This document shows positions 7,559 through 8,087 of a DNA stretch of 8,087 bases, piece by piece. Position 1 is the first letter of the stretch. Each line of letters opens with the position of its first letter. Origin of the DNA: Gammaproteobacteria bacterium (GTDB lineage Bacteria > Pseudomonadota > Gammaproteobacteria > Pseudomonadales > Azotimanducaceae); contig JABIVN010000381.1 in NCBI GenBank assembly GCA_018667205.1, positions 1 through 8,087 on the forward strand. Direction: 5' to 3'. A program made the position numbers and the translations under genes. The notes under the pieces are model-generated. The model ran no database searches and was not told where the DNA came from. It saw only the letters and a program-made list of their open reading frames with translations.

Positions 7559-7888
7559 ATGAGTGAGCTGGTCATACTCTGTAAGACGGAAGAAGTCGTA
7601 GAGGGCACGCCCCTGGCCATCACGGCAGACGGCTTTCCGCCGCTGGCTGCCTATCTGCACGAGGGCACTTATTATGTCACCGACAATACCTGCACCCACG
7701 GCATGGCCATGTTGACCGAAGGCTATCAGGATGGTCACGAAATTGAATGCCCGTTCCATGGCGGGGCATTTGATATTACTAACGGGGAAGCCGTTTCCTT
7801 TCCCTGCCAGATTGCCTTGAAAAGCTATACGGTCACCCTCGACAGTGGAAATATCTGTGTGCCGGCTTCCGAGGCCGTCGCTTCCTGA
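7559..7888 (+). CDS. Rieske [2Fe-2S] ferredoxin of a ring-hydroxylating oxygenase
   Basis: This 109-residue protein is a small Rieske ferredoxin that passes electrons from a reductase to the terminal oxygenase of a multicomponent aromatic-ring dioxygenase or hydroxylase. The cluster ligands are present and correctly spaced: Cys45-Thr-His47, then 16 residues, then Cys64-Pro-Phe-His67 (CTHG...CPFHGG), followed by the AFDITNGEAVSFPC stretch common in the group. The length is typical and there is no signal peptide, so it acts in the cytoplasm. GGAAGA lies nine bases before the ATG. It sits between aldehyde and alcohol dehydrogenase genes without oxygenase subunits beside it, so its partner must be outside this window. 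It could serve an initial ring dioxygenase or a later step such as a salicylate hydroxylase of the multicomponent type. A nitrite-reductase-small-subunit-like Rieske protein is a less likely alternative given the context. Confidence 0.9.
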   Translation: MSELVILCKTEEVVEGTPLAITADGFPPLAAYLHEGTYYVTDNTCTHGMAMLTEGYQDGHEIECPFHGGAFDITNGEAVSFPCQIALKSYTVTLDSGNICVPASEAVAS

Positions 7889-7935
7889 AAGCGCACCACC
7901 CAATTAAATCAATTTTTCGATGAAGGGCTAAGAAA

Positions 7936-8087
7936 ATGAAAATACAGGCAGCAGTCATCCGGGAACAATCGGGAAAGTTCCATCTCGAAGAGTTGGAGTT
8001 GGAAGAACCGCGAGCCAACGAAGTGGTGGTTCGTATAGCTGGTGTAGGCATATGCCACACCGACATTATCTGTCGCGATCAGTATTA
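7936..8087 (+). CDS. Zinc-dependent alcohol dehydrogenase, aryl-alcohol type, N-terminal fragment
   Basis: An ATG with GAAGGG eight bases upstream opens a frame that runs without a stop to the right edge, giving the first 50 residues of a protein that would normally be about 365-375 long. The start MKIQAAVIRE, the acidic LEELELEEPRANEVVVRI strand, and GICHTD with zinc-ligand Cys40 are the standard N-terminus of the medium-chain (GroES-like) alcohol dehydrogenase family. The wording is especially close to aryl/benzyl-alcohol dehydrogenases of the XylB type as I remember them. The role would be NAD-dependent interconversion of an aromatic alcohol and aldehyde. It follows the ferredoxin stop by 47 bases on the same strand, so it probably belongs to the same operon and shares the aldehyde pool with the preceding dehydrogenase. 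The exact substrate class cannot be fixed from a fragment. Confidence 0.82.
   Translation, partial: MKIQAAVIREQSGKFHLEELELEEPRANEVVVRIAGVGICHTDIICRDQY

Noticed and set aside
7833..8066. Open frame on the - strand across the ferredoxin/alcohol dehydrogenase junction
   Set aside because: It overlaps two well-supported + strand genes and its translation looks like no protein family.

Overview
The window looks like part of a catabolic island in a Gram-negative proteobacterium, most likely a gammaproteobacterium with roughly even base composition. The evidence is an outer-membrane-barrel-like protein ending in Phe, Sec signal peptides, Shine-Dalgarno sites, and a protein trio (RND/MMPL transporter, DUF1302, DUF1329) that I know from proteobacteria, including marine hydrocarbon users. 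The genus cannot be read from the sequence. All supported genes are on the + strand.

Left half (1-4848), an envelope module: the C-terminal 445 residues of an RND/MMPL-type inner-membrane transporter whose start lies off the left edge, then a 644-residue DUF1302 protein (predicted outer membrane), then a 472-residue DUF1329 protein (predicted periplasmic, LolB-like family). Gaps are 75 and 29 bases, and a strong intrinsic terminator (4821-4848) closes the unit. The three products could form an inner membrane-periplasm-outer membrane route for a hydrophobic compound; this is inference, as DUF1302 and DUF1329 have no firmly established biochemical role that I can cite.

Right half (4849-8087), an aromatic catabolism module: an intergenic region with a candidate extended -10 promoter overlapped by a 10-base palindrome, then four closely spaced genes. 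These are a NahE/PhdJ-type trans-o-hydroxybenzylidenepyruvate hydratase-aldolase, an NAD(P)-dependent aldehyde dehydrogenase, a Rieske [2Fe-2S] ferredoxin of the ring-hydroxylating oxygenase type, and the first 50 codons of a zinc-dependent alcohol dehydrogenase resembling aryl-alcohol dehydrogenases, cut by the right edge.

Working model: the aldolase cleaves a benzylidenepyruvate-type intermediate of (poly)aromatic breakdown into an aromatic aldehyde and pyruvate; the aldehyde dehydrogenase oxidises the aldehyde to a salicylate-like acid; the ferredoxin delivers electrons to a ring-hydroxylating oxygenase whose catalytic subunits are not in the window; the alcohol dehydrogenase would feed alcohols into the aldehyde pool. 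The neighbouring envelope trio may import the substrate or export it or its products. The substrate itself (naphthalene, phenanthrene, a methylated or heterocyclic aromatic) cannot be decided here. No RNA genes, insertion sequences, CRISPR arrays or attachment sites were seen.
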